From: Malus domestica | Taxonomy: Eukaryota; Streptophyta; Magnoliopsida; Rosales; Rosaceae | Reading direction: 5' to 3' | Length of the DNA: 64,000 nt | Assembly (NCBI RefSeq): GCF_042453785.1 | Contig: NC_091677.1 | Coordinates: 27,777,501-27,841,500, forward strand | Shown: positions 20,891-31,359 of the stretch, in pieces | Position numbering within the stretch: the first letter of the stretch is position 1 | Layout of the letters: each line of letters starts with the position of its first letter | The notes under the pieces: model-generated | Databases searched by the model: none | The model's input: the letters and a program-made list of their open reading frames with translations, nothing else | What the model was told of the DNA's origin: nothing | Translations under genes and position numbers: made by a program

Positions 20891-22664
20891 TTTGCAGCCT
20901 GTTGAGACCAATATATATATATACACTCGCATTCATACACACATGCATACATACATAAGGCACTGCGTAGTCTTTACATAGACACTGCACCAGCTTACTG
21001 CCCTGAATCTTAACTGCACTGTCCTGTTTCCTTGCTGCGACGTGTTCTTCTCGTCTGCCGTGTGGTGAGCTCGGTGTTGGACAAAAAGTGGTGCAGCTTC
21101 TTCAACCCCATCGCCCTGCAGTCGGTCACGTCGATATTCATCATGTTCATCCGAAGTCTTCACTGCGGCAAAGGAAGAGCTCACCATCATCAAAATTAGG
21201 GCAGCAGCAACAAACTTCATTATCCTACAAGCTTCAGGGAGAGTTGCAGGAGAGCATGAGGACGGAAGGATGAAGGACTGCAGCATGGTTGCTACAACCG
21301 CTTGGGCTTCCGTTTATCGTCCTCGATGGCACTGCAAATGTTTCCACCAATGGAGAAGAGGAAGGAAGGCGCTGCCTTCACTCTGTGAGGTATGTTTTAT
21401 TGCTGAGGACGGTTTGCCGCATATATAAATATATGTATATATATATATGTATATATATATATAAATTTGTGGCAGGTGATATATATATATATATATATAT
21501 TTTATTTTATATAGTGCTCTGTCAGGCTGAGGTTGCTAAACCGGCGAAGAACCTAGGAAGGCATCGAAAGTCTGCTCTGCTTGACTCGGTCAGAGAAAGT
21601 GAATGCGAGTGCAGGTTCGAACAACAAGGCCGAGTTGCTTTCCCCGTCTTCAACCGCTGCAGCTTCATTCTTGTTGCTACAGGTTCATCTTTGCTGTGAC
21701 TTGGAGAGAGAGACGTCGCTGCATAGGAGGGAGAGAGAAACACCACCTCTGGATTCAGATTTTGTGCATCTGCAGGTCTTCCTTTCGTTTGTGGGTGACT
21801 GTGCAACTTTTATGAGAGGAAGAAGAAGAGTCAGCGGAAAAGAAGGTGTTTGCAGACGAGGTCGCGTGGCTGACTTGGAGGTCCACTTGCTTCGGGTGTG
21901 CGCACCATGTGTTGCAGGTGGGGTTGGAGACTTCCGCGAAGTGGAGAGCAGACCATACGGGAGGAAGAAGGAGATAGCGAGGGCTATGTGTCCGGCGGAG
22001 AGCATGGTTGCTGTTTTTTTGCAACGGATATGGGTTCTGATTTTGAACCGGATCGCCATGGCGGAAAAGTCGAGTCGACGGAGAGGCTCCGAAGGTGGGC
22101 GGCTGGCTTGGAGGTGAGTGAAGATAGGCCACGGGAATCATCAAAGAGCTGGGGATTAGACAGAGGAACTCTCTAAGAGATTGTGGCTTTGAAGTTTCCG
22201 ACGGAATTGCCTATGACAACCTATGAGAAAAACTTCCATTTTCACTGAGGACTCAGACTCGGGCTAGCACCGGTGATGGTATTCGTAGCTTTGAAGAGGT
22301 TTGGGTTTGGGCTTTTTCTCATATGAAGAACCGAATTGGGCCTGTGGCTTGTGGCTTGAGCCTTTTGTTGCTGCTGGGCCGAGACACTCATACATATATA
22401 TTATTTCTTTTTTTTGTTTTTGTTTTTGTTTTTGTTTTTTTTTTTGAGCTGTAATAATATTTTTTTTTTTTTTACAAAACAATTTTTTTTATTAATAAAA
22501 TTGACTTTCTTTAATAAAACATTTATTTTTTTTATTTTGATGTGATGCTAGGAATCTTTAATTTTGGAGAAGGCGAAGTATGATGCTGGAACCCTCACGA
22601 AGCTTTCAGAGACGTGGTATTTGGAGTGAGCAGGACATGGGTATATCTGTGCTTTTTGCTGCCT

Positions 22665-23070
22665 AGGGTTTGTACAAGAGACTGCAACGGGGTTTCGCTG
22701 TGTAGTGCCTTTTGATCACAATTTTTTTTCCTCGGTGGTGCGCTGCCGTGTGGAGCTGTGCAACAGACTGCAGCGGGGCTTTGCTGTGTAATGCCTTTTG
22801 GTCACAGTTTTCCCTTGGTGGTGACGTCGCCGTGCGGTGTAAGAAACTGCTTGCGTAATCGCTGCGGGGTTGCGTAGTGTGATTGCGTGGCATTTTGGTT
22901 TCTTTGCTACTGTAGCGTGCTTTGAAGGACCGTCTTATAGCTGCCATCTTTGCCGTTGCTGCTTGGAGCCTATTCCAGTGCGTCACCTTTACCGTGTGGG
23001 GTTATGCAAAAGACTGCAGCGAGTTTATGCTGTGTAGTGCCTTTTGGTCACAATTTTCCTCGGTGGTGAA
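22665..23070. repeat. Long-period tandem repeat, three copies
   Basis: Three related blocks share AGACTGCA(A/G)CG, TGCTGTGTAGTGCCTTTTG(A/G)TCACA and CTCGGTGGTG. They lie near 22670, 22755 and 23000. The first two are about 85 bases apart and the third about 240 further on, so the array is irregular. They lie in the Tat 3' region next to integrase. Confidence 0.65.
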
Positions 23071-23305
23071 TTTGCTTTTTATTCTTCAAAGTGTTTGTGT
23101 TTTTGTTGGTGATGTGACTGTACTTGAAGTTTTGAAGTTTCAAGTTGCCTACGTACCCTCGGTTGAGGAGGGATCAAGTCATGACGTAGTTCAAATGAGC
23201 GATGAAATTTTTTTATTTTTTTTTATTTTTTTTATGGTGATTTTGATGATGATTTTGCCGTACACAGTTTATGCTCTTGCGGGCCAGGAGCTTGGTCGTC
23301 GCCTT

Positions 23306-24417
23306 TTAGGGGTAGTAACGCTTCAAGAATCTGCCATTGATGGGGCCGATCTTCAAGCCATCTTCTGCTATGATTAAGTAGGCACCGTTCGTGTAGACCT
23401 CTTGTATTACGTACGGTCCATCCCACTTTGATGTGAACTTGCTTTTTGTCTTGTGAGTTGTGATGATAGGCCTTCGTAATGCAAGGACGAGATCTCCAGT
23501 TTGGAAAGACCTTGGGCGGACCTTCTTGTTGAATGCCTTGGATAGCCGTGCTTGGTAGCATTCCAAGTGTTGTTGAGCTTCGAGCCTTCTTTCGTCTAGT
23601 GCTTCCAACTCTTAAAGGCGCAACTTTGCATTCTCTTCATCAGTCAAGCTTTCTTGTATAGCCATCCTTAGTGAAGGGATTTGGCTTTCTAGCGGTAGAA
23701 CAGCTTCCACGCCATATACGAGAGAATAAGGGGTAGCTTGGGTAGGAGTCCTATGCGTCGTCCTATATGCCCAAAGTGCTTCGCTTATTCTTTCGTTCCA
23801 GTCTCTCTTTGTTCAGCCGATCACCTTCTTTAAGAGGTTGCACAATGTTTTGTTGAATGCTTCTGCGAGACCGTTGGCCGGAGCATGATACATGGAAGAC
23901 TTGTGCTGCTTGAACTTGTATTTCTCACAGAGCTCGTCTACAAGTCGGTTGGAGAACTGTTTTCCATTGTCAGTGATAATGTAGCGAGGCACACCATATC
24001 TGTGGATGATATGTTCTTTGATGAAACGGACAACAGTTTCCTTTTTTACTTCCCTTGGGGTATGGCTTCAGCCCACTTGGAGAAGTAATCTGTTGCAGCT
24101 AGGATGTAGGCTTCTCCTGCAGATGACTTTGGAGTAATTGGTCCCACGACGTCCAATCCCCATGCATCGAATGGCCATGAAGCAGTTGTAGGGTGTAATG
24201 GTTTAGGTGGTTGATGTATGAAGTTGGCGTGGAATTGGCAGGCTTGGCACCTTTTGGCATGTTCAAGGCAATCTTTCACCATACTTGGCCAGTAGTAACC
24301 CATTCTTTTGAGCTGGAAATGTAGCTTTGGTCTAGATTGATGCGCCCTGCACACGCCTGAGTGTGCTTCTTCCATGGCTTGATTAACTTCTTCCTCACCT
24401 AGGCATCTCAGAAGTAC
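23306..24417 (-). pseudogene. Tat integrase (broken)
   Basis: The zinc-binding N-terminal part (24375-24240) has a His-His-Cys-Cys pattern ending in KRCQACQFHANF. The catalytic core begins with FDAWGLDVVGPI (first Asp). After a one-base frameshift at about 24046-24050 it continues with TDNGKQF (second Asp) and the ANGLAEAFNK block (Glu), so all three catalytic acids are still encoded. Two nonsense codons follow (near 23818 and 23612). The C-terminal part is 23608-23306, ending DGPYVIQEVYTNGAYLI and FLKRYYP. The enzyme inserts element cDNA into the genome. A TGA at 24418 separates it from RNase H in the same frame. Confidence 0.9.
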
Positions 24418-25725
24418 TCATTCGAAAGAGCGCCGGTAGAGTGTTTCTTTGTAGTATAGGAAGCGAGGTGCTCGTTGACGTATTTCAGAGCGGTGTCTAG
24501 GATCATTTGGAAGTTTTCCATACTCCAAGTAGTCAATCAATGGTTGTCTCCATTCTTCAACATCGACTGGAAGTACCGAGATGACATTTGTATCATCTAG
24601 TAGCATTTTGGTGGCGAGGGGGATGACCCATCTTTGGCAAACTGGCACATCTGCAGATTCGTCCTCTCCTAGTGTCATACTCGAGGCTAGGTTAGCGAGA
24701 GCGTTTGCCATTTGATTTTCTTTTCTCGGCACATGTTCTAGTGTTACGGCCTCGAACTTTTGTAGCAGTTGAGTTGCCAGTCGGAAGTACGGAACGAGAT
24801 CATCTTTCCTCACCTCATATTCAGTCAAGAGTTGACTAATTATGAGCTTGGAGTCGCCATATACCTCAAGGGTTGTGATTTCCATGTTGATCGCCATTTG
24901 GAGTCCGATGATTAGTGCTTGGTACTCAGCGACGTTGTTGGAGCACAATTCGCTTAGTTGGAATGAATAAGGTAGTATTTGCCTTTGTGGCGACATGAAT
25001 ACTACTCCTGCCCCCGCTCCGTCTGCTCGTGCGGATCCGTCGAAGAACATCGTCCATCTAGGGAATATGTCAATGTAGAATACCTCCTCGTCAGGCAAGT
25101 CGTCTGAGATTTTCCAATCGGCTGGGATTGGATGATCGGCAAGGAAGTCTGCTAATGCTTGTCCCTTGACGGCTTTAGCTGGGACGTAAATGATCTCGTA
25201 TTGATTGAGAATCAACGCCCATTTAGCTAGTCGCCCTGTCAAGACTGGCTTGGACATGACGTATTTAACCGGGTCAGCTTTAGCAACCAAGTGGATGGTG
25301 TAAGCATGCATGTAATGTCTGAGCTTCTGGATGGCAAACACCAAGGCAAGGCACATTTTTTCTATTGGGGAGTAGTTCAACTCAGCGCCGGTGAGTGTTC
25401 GACTCAGGTAGTAAAGCGCTCATTCTTTCTGGAATTCGTTTTCCTGTGCCAAGAGTGCTCCCACTGAACTTTCCTGAGCGGCGATGTACAATATGAGCGG
25501 TTTCCCGGGCACAGGCGCCCCCAGGACAGGTGGACTTGATAAATATTTTTTTATGCTTTCAAAAGCATTGTGGCACGCTTCGTCCCATACGAACGGAACA
25601 TCCTTTTTCATGAGTCGGCAAAACAGTTGACAACGCCCTGCAAGGTTGGAGATGAAGCGTCTGATGAAGGCTAGTCGTCCTTGTAGACTTTTCAGCTCGT
25701 GCAGGTTTCTTGGCTCGGGCATGTT
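24418..25725 (-). pseudogene. Tat double RNase H region
   Basis: The first, degenerate gypsy-type RNase H (25722-25200) has KPLILYIAAQESSVGALLAQ in place of the acidic motif and LNYSPIEKMCLALVFAIQKL; a TGA interrupts it at 25419. The second, aRNH-type domain (about 25080-24660) has FFDGSARADGAGAGVVF with the first catalytic Asp, NVAEYQALIIGL with the Glu, and VYGDSKLIISQL with the next Asp. The last Asp, expected in a MADALANLA block, is Asn here (MANALANLA). Two RNase H domains in a row are the hallmark of the Tat group. Confidence 0.9.
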
Positions 25726-26643
25726 TTAAATGGCCTTGATCTTTGATTGGTCCACTTCAATGCCACAGTGCTTGACAATGAAGCCGAGGAACTTTCCAGA
25801 GGTGACGCCAAACGCACACTTTAACGGGTTCATCTTGAGGTTGTATTTTCGCAGCCTTTCGAACACTACTCGCAAATCCTTCAAGTGATCTGATCTTTTC
25901 TTTGTTTTGACTACCACGTCGTCCACATAACAATCTACGTTTTTGTGTAGCATGTCATTGAAGATTTTCTGCATTGCTCGCTGATATGTGGCTCCAGCGT
26001 TCTTTAGACCAAAGGGCATCACCTTGTAGCAGTAGATACCTTTTGGAGTGCGGAATGCTGTTAGTTCCTCATCTTCGAAAGCCATACGAATTTGATTGTA
26101 CCCAGAAGAGCCGTCCATAAATGATAGTGCCTCGTGGCCAGTGGTTGCGTCCACCATGATTTCGATGATCGGCAAGGGGAAGTCGTCTTTCGGGCAAGCG
26201 TCATTAAGGTCCCGGAAGTCTACACAAACACGTATTTGTCCAGATTTCTTAAGGACGATGACGATGTTGGAGATCCACTTGGGGTATTGCACCTCTCGAA
26301 TGAAGCCTGCTTCTATTAGCTTGTCAATCTCTACCTCGATTTGTGGAATGAGCTCGGATCGATAGCGCCTTTGAGTTTGCTTTATCGGTCGCGTTCCAGG
26401 CTTAACTGCAAGATGATGCACAGCAATGACAGGGTCAAGGCCGGGCATTTCCTTGTAAGTCCAAGCAAAGACGTCTTTGTACTCTGATAACAGTAGGTAA
26501 TACTCATCTACCTCGTCCGCACTTAGCAGCGCACTCACGAAGATAGGTTTCTGCTCCTCTTTTGTGCCTAAGTTGAGCTCCTTGAGATCATCAACCGTGG
26601 ATTGCCCCCCATCCTCAAGTTGCGGTGGCGCAACAGCGACATC
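25726..26643 (-). pseudogene. Tat reverse transcriptase
   Basis: Open from 26538 to 25726, and in the same frame back to 26644 where a TAA separates it from the linker. Motifs in order: CVDFRDLNDACPKDDFPLP, GSSGYNQIRMA, YCYKVMPFGLKNAGATYQRAM and the catalytic CYVDDVVVKT, then NPLKCAFGV and GKFLGFIV. All catalytic Asp residues are present. The stretch DGSSGYNQI normally has Asp-Gly-Tyr-Ser-Gly or similar, so it is acceptable. The domain copies genomic RNA into cDNA. This is the best-kept part of the element. Confidence 0.93.
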
Positions 26644-27936
26644 TTATTCGGGGATCTCATCTTCTCTGCTTTCTTGGATCGTGATGTGGAAGACATCTTG
26701 GAATTCCTCTTCGGTGTCGTACTCTTGGGCTGGTCGGCATGAAGATTGTCCAGTGTGGATGATGGTGCGCCTTCTTACTTTCAGTGGTCCATTTGTGTCC
26801 ACCTCCAAGATTGCTTGACGCTTCATCCTTGAAGGAATTGAGCTTCGAATATCACATTTTTCTGCTATCATGTCGAGCTTTTCTTCCTTTGACGTTGTCT
26901 TCCTATTTCTAGAAAACTTCTTGTTGTCTTCAAGTCTTTCCAAATCTGACTGACGAGGAAGAAAGCTAGTCGTGTTGCTTTGCTTCTTAGGTTTTGACAA
27001 CCTTTCAAAAACAGAGCTTTGGGATGCTGGCATGTTAAGTCTTTTGAAGACGGAGGTTCGGTTTTGACCACCAATGCGGTTAAGTGCTGACATTCTGGGT
27101 CTTGAACGATTCATCCTATCGAAGACTGACGTCCAAGGGGTGGATTTAGGCTCATCATGATCTTGTTCAATACTCACGCTGATGTGTTGAGTGCTAGCAT
27201 TTTTCGCTTTGCTTGAAATCTTCACGGGTGCATTTGGTGTGAAGCCTAGTCCAGCTTTGTTGTTATCAACTCCGTAACCGTGCTTCTTCAACTTCTTTTG
27301 AGTCTCGGTGAGGTCACGTTCTTTATTGTTAACGGTGTTTGAAACCTTCTTTCCATGATTCGAAGAAGAAGCGAAGTCGTAGCCAGCTTTCGACATGAGT
27401 TTATAGGCGTTTGGATCAAAACCTTCTTCGGTCCTCTGGGTTGGGAGAAAGCTTGGTTCCACCCCCTTTGGTAGAGCTTTTATGAAGCCTTGTGGTAGTC
27501 TTGCGACCTTAGTGCCGCCTAGCTGTGTCAGAGGTAAAACTGCATTCGTCTTGAGCAACTTTACATTATCCCTATGCCTTTGTGCATCGGTTTTGTTTGC
27601 TCCAGTTTCGAACGGAGATTGACCATTCTTTCTTCTCGACATCGAGATGTATCGGAAGACGGGTGTGTTTGGTCCATTTGAGGGCGTCCTACTCCCCTTT
27701 GTTGTTGCACGTTTAGCCAGCTCATTATCGTTCTTGCTTGAAGACGGCATAACTTCTTCTTCTTGCTTCTTGGGCATGGCTTGTCGCTCCTGCTTTTTAA
27801 GTGTTGCTTTGCCCGTGGATTTGATCTCTTTTGGAAGAGCTTCGGGCACTATGTCTTCATCCATGTAGAACTTGGCGTCTGCGAAATGTGATTCGGCTTC
27901 AGTGAATGGTTTGGTGTCGCCATAGATCACCTTCAC
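26644..27936 (-). pseudogene. Tat polyprotein linker between protease and RT
   Basis: 430 codons are open. The protein is low-complexity, basic, Lys/Ser/Arg-rich, with repeated blocks of the kind SVFDRMNRS, SVFKRLNMP and SVFERLSKP (around 27135-26990). I recognise this as the spacer usual in Tat polyproteins and can assign no enzymatic function. A stop, probably TGG changed to TGA, separates it from the protease part at 27937 in the same frame. Confidence 0.8.
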
Positions 27937-28827
27937 TCATTCTCGGTAGAATTTTAAGCATTGGTGAAGGGTGGACGGTACTACTCCATTCGCATGGATC
28001 CAAGGTCTTCTTAAGAGTAAGCCGTAGGAAGTTCTTGCATCAATCACGTGGAATATCGTGCTCAACTTGAGTTCACCAATAGTCATCTCCACTCGGATCA
28101 TGCCCATCGCTCTTTGTCCTCCTTGATTAAAACCTTGGATTAGTAGACGACTTAGGGACAGTTCATCTGCCTTGATGCCGATTGTAGTCATTGTCGACTT
28201 TGGCATGATGTTTATGGCTGATCCACCATCCACAAGCATGCGGTTGACTTTGTGCCCCTTTACATACCCAGAGATGAAGAGATGACGGTTGTGAGGCTTG
28301 GATCCTAGCAGCAAGTCTTCATCGATGAAATGGATTGCGTCCTCGATGGCACAACATGTGGCACATTCATGTGGCCGAGGCTTCAAGCCTTCGTTCTTGC
28401 TTTCTTGCACTTCGTGTTCATTGGGACTTTCCAAGGCAGCTGCTAATGCTATTCGCATCTTCTTTGGTAATCGTAACGCTTCCTCAATGCTAAAGTGTGT
28501 TGGCAGACCTTCTTCGAGCGTGAAAGTTTTTTCTCCCTCAGTGGTGATATCTTTGCCTTTTGAAGGTTCTTCCATTTCTACTTCGACCATATGGCATGCA
28601 GCGATAGTGCACTGTTGGAAGAAGTCATTCGGGAAGTACTCGTGCAAGGAGACAGGAATGCGTGGCTCTTGCTCCATAGATTCCCCAGCATACGTTGGCT
28701 TATCGACTTTTACGTTTCTTTTAGGCTTCCTACTGTTGCGGCGACGGTGTTTTCTCACTTGTTCCACCTTTGGTCTTGTGGCTTGTGGTTTTGGTTTCCT
28801 TGTTTTTTTTAGGTCACCAATGTCCAT
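27937..28827 (-). pseudogene. Tat aspartic protease
   Basis: The protease core has NRMLVDGGSAINIMPKSTM with the active-site Asp in LVDGGSA, followed by GIKADELSLSRLLIQGFNQGG and the flap-side LLLRRPWIHANG. In related elements the active site reads DGGS, so it looks complete. Upstream is a basic region (KHRRRNSRKPKRN). At about 28809-28827 the frame shifts relative to the gag part, within a run of A bases. The protease processes the polyprotein. Confidence 0.88.
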
Positions 28828-30347
28828 CCTTCATCATCATCGGTATACGCATCTTGTTCGTTTGCCCCCGGCGATGGTTGTGTAGAAGGCACCGTGTAGC
28901 TTGCACATTGATAGGAATGGTCGGGTGTCGTTTGGAGAGGCACGGGATCGAAGGATCCGAACGTCACCGTAGTAGTATGTGTTGCGGCTGTGTCCTCAAG
29001 GTCTAGCTCGATTCTCCCTTGTTGCGCTAGCTTCATAATGAGTTCTTTGAGGACGAAGCACTTGCCCACATGATGGCTTACGATACGATGGTACTTGCAG
29101 TACCTAGGATCGTTCGTTCGATTCATTTCTTCAGGGCGCTTGCACTCTGGTAACTCAATTACCTTCTTTTCCAGCAAGTCATCTAACATCGCATCCACGT
29201 CTGAGTCAGGAAAAGGGTACGTCTTTTGCTCCAACTCTCTCAAGGTGTTTTTATACTTGTCTTGGGTGCGAGGAGGCTCACTTCTCTTTGTCTCCTTTGC
29301 CTTGGTCTTGGAGGAAATCTTGATAGGCGCAGAGGTGGTCTTGATAGGCGCGGATGGGGTTTTGATGGGGGTAGTGTTGACAGTAAAAGTTTCCTTGGTA
29401 GGCTTTTTTCCGGTCTTGTCCACACTCGGGGCGAACACCTTATCCTTCTTGAAGTGGGTGATCGGCTCATTCTTTCCGTGATTGGCGATACTCAGCTCCA
29501 TGTCGTGGGAACGTGTTGCCAGCTCCTCAAACGTTCTTGGTTTTATGCCTTGGAGAATGTAATGTAACCCCTAGTGCATGCCTTGAACACACATCTCAAT
29601 GGCAGAGGTTTCAAAAAGCCGATCTTTGCAATCCAGACTTAATGAACGCCATCTATTGATGTAGTCAACGACGGGTTCCTCCTTCCACTGTTTCGTACTG
29701 GTCAGCTCCAGCATGCTTACGGTGCGGCGCGTGCTGTAGAAGCGGTTAAGGAATTCCTTTTCTAGCTGATCCCAACTGTTGATAGACTCGGGCTCGAGGT
29801 CGGTGTACCAGTAAAAGGCGTTGCTTTTCAGCGAGCGCAAGAACTGCTTGACGAGGTAGTCTCCCTCTGTTCCAGCATTGCTACAGGTTTCAATGAAGTG
29901 GGCGATATGTTGCTTCGGGTTCCCCTTTCCATCGAACTGCATAAACTTTGGTGGTTGATAACCCCTCGGCATCTTCAAAGCGTCAATCTTCTTGGAGTAG
30001 GGCTTTGAGTATAGTACGGAATCATGTGAGCTTCCTTCATACTGCGCCTTGATGGTGTTGGCGATCATCTCCTGCAGCTGCTGGATAGAGAGAGACCCCA
30101 TGAGCGTCACCGCTTGGTCTAGCTTCAGCTTCTCTTCGACGTTCTCCACTAGAGGTTCCTCATCCTCGTCGTTTTCCTTCTTTACTGGATTATCCCCTTG
30201 CCTGACTTTCTCATCGGGCTTTGCCTCTAGTTGGTTAACGAGTGCTGCGATTTGCAGGTCTTTTTCCTCCACAGTCATTGTGAGCTTTGCGATTGCTTCA
30301 TTCATCTGAGCCAGCTGCTCCTCAATTGAAGTTGTTCCAGTAACCAT
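28809..30347 (-). pseudogene. Tat gag
   Basis: The start ATG is at 30345-30347 (MVTGTTSIEEQLAQMNEAI), followed by an N-terminal coiled coil. The Retrotrans_gag domain lies at 29990-29600 (PPKFMQFDGKGNPKQHIAHF, WDQLEKEFLNRFYSTRRTVS). A TAG stop at about 29571, probably a former Trp codon, lies in the same frame as the continuation to 28809 (ELATRSHDMELSIANHGK and a Lys-rich region, then RYCKYHRIVSHHVGKCFVLKE, a zinc-knuckle-like Cys-His segment). Gag forms the particle that packages RNA. Confidence 0.9.
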
Positions 30348-30680
30348 GACTTACATAGCTATGCCGCTGCTCGAGTCGGCATCGGAAAGTAAGGATTTAG
30401 AGTACTTCCTCTGGCTTTCCTCTCTTGGCGCCCTGAGCGAGGCCAGGGTGATCACCGGTTCGAACCTCGGGTGCTCTTGTGCCTTCGGCGGAGTTGATGA
30501 AGGGGCGAAAGAGGCGGCGGAAAGAGCTTTTGCCTTGCTTCGAGTTATGATGCCTGAAGTGATGCCCCCTGCCGTGATGACGCTTTTGTTTCTTGCATCG
30601 GCAGCGGGAACAACTCGGGCCTTCTTTGACGCCATTTGTGCTTGTTGCGGATTCAAAGATAGAGATGAGAGGTAGAGAAT

Positions 30681-30698
30681 GTCCCACCGGGCGTGCCA
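30681..30698 (-). other. Primer binding site of the Tat element
   Basis: Four bases inside the 5' LTR, the minus strand reads TGGCACGCCCGGTGGGAC, with the TGG start usual for tRNA 3' ends. The tRNA species was not determined. Confidence 0.75.
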
Positions 30699-30702
30699 AA
30701 TT

Positions 30703-31354
30703 TGTAAACACGGGAATTCCTGCGATAAACGAGACAAGAACACGTGTACAAAATAATATTTGTATTAATGATTTAGGGGTTACAATCTCTTCTACAAATT
30801 TATCCTCTGATTCTATCTTTGAAACGTGTGGATGTAGTGTTGTTGATCCAAGGGCCGTCGAGGCTTGATCTTGGACGAACAGTTGATGAATGATGAACAC
30901 CTTCTTCAAGGGGCCGTCGGGGCTTGATCTTGAATTGGTAGAAGTTGATCCAAGGAGGCGTTAGGGCTTGATCTTGGAGGAGGATTTCACGAAGAACGAA
31001 GAGGGTTTTCTTGATCATTCAGGATTTGCTTGAGAGCTTCAGAGTTTCGAGGCTTCAAGGCTTCGGTGTGGTGTGAATTCTCTTCCAATTTGGGAGTAGA
31101 GAAAGTGTATGTCAAAATCCTCTCTTGATTCTTTGATGGAGGAGCCTATTTATAGGCTTTGGGAATGAACTACCACCATCCATTTGTTTTGGTGGATGTT
31201 GTAGGTGAATTTTGGTGGATGTTGTAGGTGAAGTGAATGAAGGTTGTAATTTTAACACAATGGTCAACATTTATTTCACTAAAATTTCAATGTTTACAAA
31301 TGTAATCTTAATGCAATGGCTAACATATATGCCACCGAAATTTCAATGTCTACA
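30703..31354 (-). repeat. 5' LTR of the Tat element
   Basis: 652 bp, the partner of 16963-17614. The minus-strand promoter has CTATAAATAGG within the palindromic CCTATTTATAGG (31145-31156). The near identity of the two LTRs gives a young insertion age, about a quarter of a million years if a commonly assumed plant LTR rate is used; that number is inference. Confidence 0.95.
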
Positions 31355-31359
31355 GTATG

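Larger units (their letters stand above)
17615..23305 (-). other. Long 3' non-coding region of the Tat element
   Basis: About 5.7 kb between integrase and 3' LTR with no sense-strand domain. It contains four blocks of internal repeats (17690-18060, 19174-19345, about 20745-20890, 22665-23070), several TA runs (21420-21505), T-rich stretches (20390-20455, 22400-22530) and an antisense reading frame (19751-20203). Long repeat-bearing 3' regions and extra open frames are known in Tat elements. I see no other supported gene; the plus-strand frames at 20607-20981 and 21581-22117 have no recognisable features. Confidence 0.7.
16963..31354 (-). mobile_element. Ty3/gypsy LTR retrotransposon, Tat type, full length
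   Basis: This 14,392-bp element has two 652-bp LTRs, a perfect 5-bp duplication GTATG (16958-16962 and 31355-31359), a primer binding site and a polypurine tract. On the minus strand the order is gag, aspartic protease, linker, reverse transcriptase, degenerate RNase H, second (aRNH-type) RNase H, integrase, then a 5.7-kb 3' region. The double RNase H and long 3' region are typical of the Tat lineage. Only four base differences separate the LTRs, so insertion was recent. Coding parts carry several nonsense codons and at least two frameshifts. It sits inside the hAT transposase gene. Confidence 0.95.

Noticed and set aside
21581..22117. 178-codon plus-strand frame in the Tat 3' region
   Set aside because: Arg-rich low-complexity sequence without any conserved motif, and overlapped by similarly long frames on the other strand.
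26096..26365. Plus-strand frames opposite the Tat RT
   Set aside because: Mirror frames of the RT coding strand with no protein features.
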